Positions 5,853-7,888 of a stretch of 7,888 nucleotides of DNA are shown piece after piece (positions within the stretch are counted from its first letter, which is position 1; every line of letters begins with the position of its first letter). The DNA comes from Acidobacteriaceae bacterium (GTDB taxonomy: Bacteria > Acidobacteriota > Terriglobia > Terriglobales > Acidobacteriaceae). The notes beneath the pieces are model-generated. The model saw only the letters and a list, made by a program, of their open reading frames with translations, was not told the DNA's origin and searched no databases. The stretch lies in contig JAUTWY010000263.1 of assembly GCA_030838305.1 (NCBI GenBank), positions 1 to 7,888 on the forward strand, read 5' to 3'. A program made the translations under genes and the position numbers.

Positions 5853-6195
5853 AGTTCGCGGAGAGTTCAATCCGCAATCAAGCGAATTGATGCCAGGCAT
5901 TTTCCCGATGAGACAAGTGGCCAATACGTCGCTCACCGTTCCTGAGCTTGCCCGCCTCCAAGAGTCATGCAGGTACTCGTAGCTCGCGGAACCAGATTGC
6001 TTTTTTCATCGGTAATATCGCCGTCAGATCTGCAGAATCAGGCGCACCCCAGCTCGTTGGGAGAAACATTCGTGTGGTCCACGGTTAGGTGGTACTATCT
6101 CGGTTCCCTTCCCCCATTGTTTATGCTGCGGTCGCGATTTAAGCGCGGCGTGAGCGGATTTCCGCACGACGATAGTAAAACCAAAGAGGAGGGTT
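5853..6195. other. intergenic region upstream of the hydrolase
   Basis: If the STAS gene ends at 5852 this is a 343-base non-coding stretch. It holds a possible extended -10 (TGGTACTAT, 6090-6098) without a good -35, and a short imperfect palindrome GTGAGCGGATTTCCGCAC at 6150-6167 close to the hydrolase ribosome binding site that could be an operator or mRNA hairpin. No RNA gene or repeat was recognised. Confidence 0.4.
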
Positions 6196-7035
6196 ATGAG
6201 CACAATCACCACCAAAGACGGAACGCAGATCTATTACAAAGACTGGGGCACTGGCCAGCCTCTATTCTTTCACCACGGTTGGCCATTATCAGCTGACGAC
6301 TGGGATTCCCAGATGATGTTCTTTCTCGAGAGGGGATATCGCGTAATCGCTCATGACCGGCGGGGACATGGGCGCTCTACCCAAACGGTAACCGGCAACG
6401 AGATGGGCACCTACGCAACTGATGTTAACGAGTTGGTTGAAAAACTCGACCTGCGCGATACCATTCACGTCGGCCACTCCACGGGCGGCGGAGAAGTTGC
6501 GCGCTATGTGGCTCAGTACGGCAAAGAACGAGTCGCGAAGGCAGTGCTGATCAGCGCCGTCCCGCCGATCATGGTGAAGTCCGACAAGAATCCGGGCGGA
6601 CTACCGATCGAAGTTTTCGACACGATTCGCGAAGGTACAGCTAAGAACCGAGCCCAGTTTTACCAGGACATTACGCTTCCCTTTTACGGTTACAACCGGC
6701 CGGGAGCAGACATCAAGCAAGGTGTGCGCGACAACTGGTGGCGGCAGGGCATGATGGGTGGGATCAAGGCCCAGTATGACTGTATCAAGGCATTCTCAGA
6801 AACCGACTTCACCGAGGATCTCCTGAAGATCGAAGTACCGACGCTGGTGATGCATGGAGAGGATGACCAGATCGTACCTTTCGCGGATTCTGGGCCTCTC
6901 TCAGCCAAGCTGCTCAAAAATGCCACGACAAAGTTCTATCCCGGTTTGCCACATGGCATGCCGACCACGCACGCAGATCAGATCAACGCGGACCTGCTCG
7001 CTTTCGTCAAGGGTGAGCAATCCGCGGCGGCTTAA
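6196..7035 (+). CDS. alpha/beta hydrolase, non-heme haloperoxidase/arylesterase family
   Basis: This 279-aa soluble enzyme has the length and motifs of cofactor-free chloroperoxidases and related aryl esterases, which hydrolyse esters and can form peracids from carboxylic acids and peroxide. Visible are the oxyanion-hole strand FFHHGWPLSADDW (24-36), DRRGHGRS (54-61), nucleophile elbow GHSTGGGE with Ser95 (93-100), the acid in HGEDDQIVPF (Asp224) and the histidine in PGLPHGMPTTH (His253). The cap includes a typical NWWRQGMMGG stretch (180-189). No signal peptide. Start ATG at 6196 is supported by AGGAGG at 6187-6192 (AAGAGG at 6184-6189 gives a more usual six-base spacer). It is followed by a membrane protein 48 bases downstream and a cyclic-nucleotide-binding gene, all on the same strand, so an operon is likely. 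Family annotation is firm; whether its natural role is esterase, perhydrolase or haloperoxidase cannot be told. Confidence 0.93.
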   Translation: MSTITTKDGTQIYYKDWGTGQPLFFHHGWPLSADDWDSQMMFFLERGYRVIAHDRRGHGRSTQTVTGNEMGTYATDVNELVEKLDLRDTIHVGHSTGGGEVARYVAQYGKERVAKAVLISAVPPIMVKSDKNPGGLPIEVFDTIREGTAKNRAQFYQDITLPFYGYNRPGADIKQGVRDNWWRQGMMGGIKAQYDCIKAFSETDFTEDLLKIEVPTLVMHGEDDQIVPFADSGPLSAKLLKNATTKFYPGLPHGMPTTHADQINADLLAFVKGEQSAAA

Positions 7036-7083
7036 CAATAAGTCTGGGACGAAACGTTAGGATCCCGACCCGGAGGAACGGAC

Positions 7084-7578
7084 ATGTTTTCCAATCTCTC
7101 TCCATTCACCAAGCTACACGTTGTGATTAGCTTGATTGGGATCGTATCAGGCCTGGTGGTTTTGTTCGGGTTACTGGTTGGTCGAAGACTCAACGGATGG
7201 ACCATCCTGTTTTTGATCAGCACAGTATTGACGAGCGTGACGGGATTCTTCTTTCCGTTTCACGGCGTAACGCCCGCGATCGTCGTCGGAATCATTTCAC
7301 TGGTTCTGTTGGCGGTCGCGATCGTTGCTCGATATGCTCGTCATCTTGCCGGTGCCTGGCGTTGGATCTACGTAGTCACAGCGATGATTTCGCTTTATCT
7401 GAATGTCTTCGTTTTGATCGTGCAGCTCTTTCAGAAGGTACCGGCCTTGAGAGTCTTGGCGCCGACGCAATCCGAGCCTCCGTTCGCCGTCACGCAACTA
7501 GTCGTGCTGGGGCTGTTTGTTGTGCTCACGATCGTCGCCTTAATTAGATTTCGCGGCGAGCAACTTCGGATGGCTTAA
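7084..7578 (+). CDS. conserved small integral membrane protein of unknown function
   Basis: The 164-residue product is almost entirely membrane: hydrophobic segments at about 10-32, 39-59, 63-83, 93-116 and 135-156 suggest five transmembrane helices. A proline/charged loop KVPALRVLAPTQSEPPF lies between helices 4 and 5. Other distinctive stretches are GFFFPFHGVTPAIVVGI (54-70) and YARHLAGAWRWIYV (84-97). I recall similar unnamed membrane proteins near oxidoreductase and hydrolase genes in soil bacteria but cannot name a function. Start ATG has GGAGG (7072-7076) seven bases upstream. It is 48 bases after the hydrolase and 38 bases before the next gene, consistent with one transcript. There is no signal peptide distinct from helix 1. 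Confidence 0.85.
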   Translation: MFSNLSPFTKLHVVISLIGIVSGLVVLFGLLVGRRLNGWTILFLISTVLTSVTGFFFPFHGVTPAIVVGIISLVLLAVAIVARYARHLAGAWRWIYVVTAMISLYLNVFVLIVQLFQKVPALRVLAPTQSEPPFAVTQLVVLGLFVVLTIVALIRFRGEQLRMA

Positions 7579-7616
7579 CGCGACCCTACAGCAGCCCGCA
7601 GTCCCTGCTCCGGACC

Positions 7617-7888
7617 ATGATGGAATCAACATCTACACCACTGCCCGGTTCGTCACCGGATGAAATGTTCCCCGCACTCACGGCTCAGCAGCAAGCGCGG
7701 GTACTGGCGCATGGCCGATCGAGAAAGGTCAGGAGTGGCGAGACCATCGTTGAACCCAATGCGCAAGGAATTAAGTTCTTTGTGGTGGTTGCCGGTCGGC
7801 TCGAACTTCTTCTCCGATCAGAACATAAAGAAGAGGTGATCGCCCTTTGTGGACCTGGCATGTTCACCGGCGAACTGAATGTCCTTTC
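7617..7888 (+). CDS. cyclic-nucleotide-binding-domain protein, N-terminal part only
   Basis: The reading frame is open from ATG at 7617 to the window edge (90 codons), so only the N terminus is seen. After a leader (MMESTSTPLPGSSPDEMFPAL) comes a cNMP-binding beta-roll: HGRSRKVRSGETIVE, then FFVVVAGRLELLLR, then EEVIALCGPGMFTGELNVLS. GPGMFTGEL is the expected phosphate-binding-cassette approach. The leader and the wording of the roll recall the N-terminal sensor of cNMP-domain-fused FAD-dependent thioredoxin-reductase-like proteins; a Crp/Fnr-type regulator is the alternative, and the missing C terminus decides. There is no strong ribosome binding site. It is 38 bases after the membrane protein and probably co-transcribed with the hydrolase. 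Confidence 0.8.
   Translation, partial: MMESTSTPLPGSSPDEMFPALTAQQQARVLAHGRSRKVRSGETIVEPNAQGIKFFVVVAGRLELLLRSEHKEEVIALCGPGMFTGELNVL

Noticed and set aside
5499..5936. 145-aa open frame antisense to the STAS gene
   Set aside because: It mirrors the coding strand of a recognised STAS gene and shows no domain of its own.
5986..6003. Possible sigma-54 element (CGGAACC...TTGCTTTTTT) before the hydrolase
   Set aside because: GG and GC are separated by nine bases instead of ten and the -24 half is poor.

Overview
The window looks like a chromosomal accessory region of a soil-type bacterium, most likely an acidobacterium. This rests on gene style rather than a marker gene: a tandem-PAS sigma-54 activator, a small STAS protein, a cofactor-free haloperoxidase-type hydrolase followed by an N-terminal cyclic-nucleotide-binding gene, and many long palindromic intergenic repeats of moderate GC. 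There is no rRNA, tRNA, CRISPR array or transposase.

Layout. Positions 1-180 hold an inverted-repeat element. Positions 181-2106 (minus) encode a 641-aa PAS-PAS-AAA+-Fis sigma-54 activator. Upstream of it, on the same strand, is a two-gene unit: a 336-aa protein read 4074 to 3065 (helical N-terminal domain plus a nucleoside-deoxyribosyltransferase/TIR-like C-terminal domain), broken by a single-base frameshift near 3449, and a 264-aa helical protein of unknown function (3062-2268). Next comes a VOC (glyoxalase/bleomycin-resistance fold) gene at 4991-4602 (minus), framed by integron-type core sites and by two copies of a roughly 175-bp direct repeat. Each repeat copy carries a different large palindrome at the same position. 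The right third runs on the plus strand: a frameshifted STAS gene (5587-5852) behind a good sigma-54 promoter match, an alpha/beta hydrolase (6196-7035), a five-helix membrane protein (7084-7578), and the start of a cyclic-nucleotide-binding protein that runs off the edge (7617 onward).

How it may fit together. The most interesting part is 4075-5450. The VOC stop codon lies inside a GCCTAAC box and the gene is preceded by GTTAGGC and a short leader with a strong ribosome binding site, which is how an integron gene cassette is built. The next gene on that strand also starts just after a GTTRRRY box (GTTGGGC). This suggests a small integrase-less cassette array whose recombination sites are far longer than normal and are filled with palindromic repeats, and whose cargo includes a possible nucleotide-acting (defence-like) two-gene module. 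Separately, a sigma-54 activator and a sigma-54-type promoter occur in the same window. Two genes show single-base deletions relative to their family reading frame, which means either real decay or a base-calling problem in this assembly.
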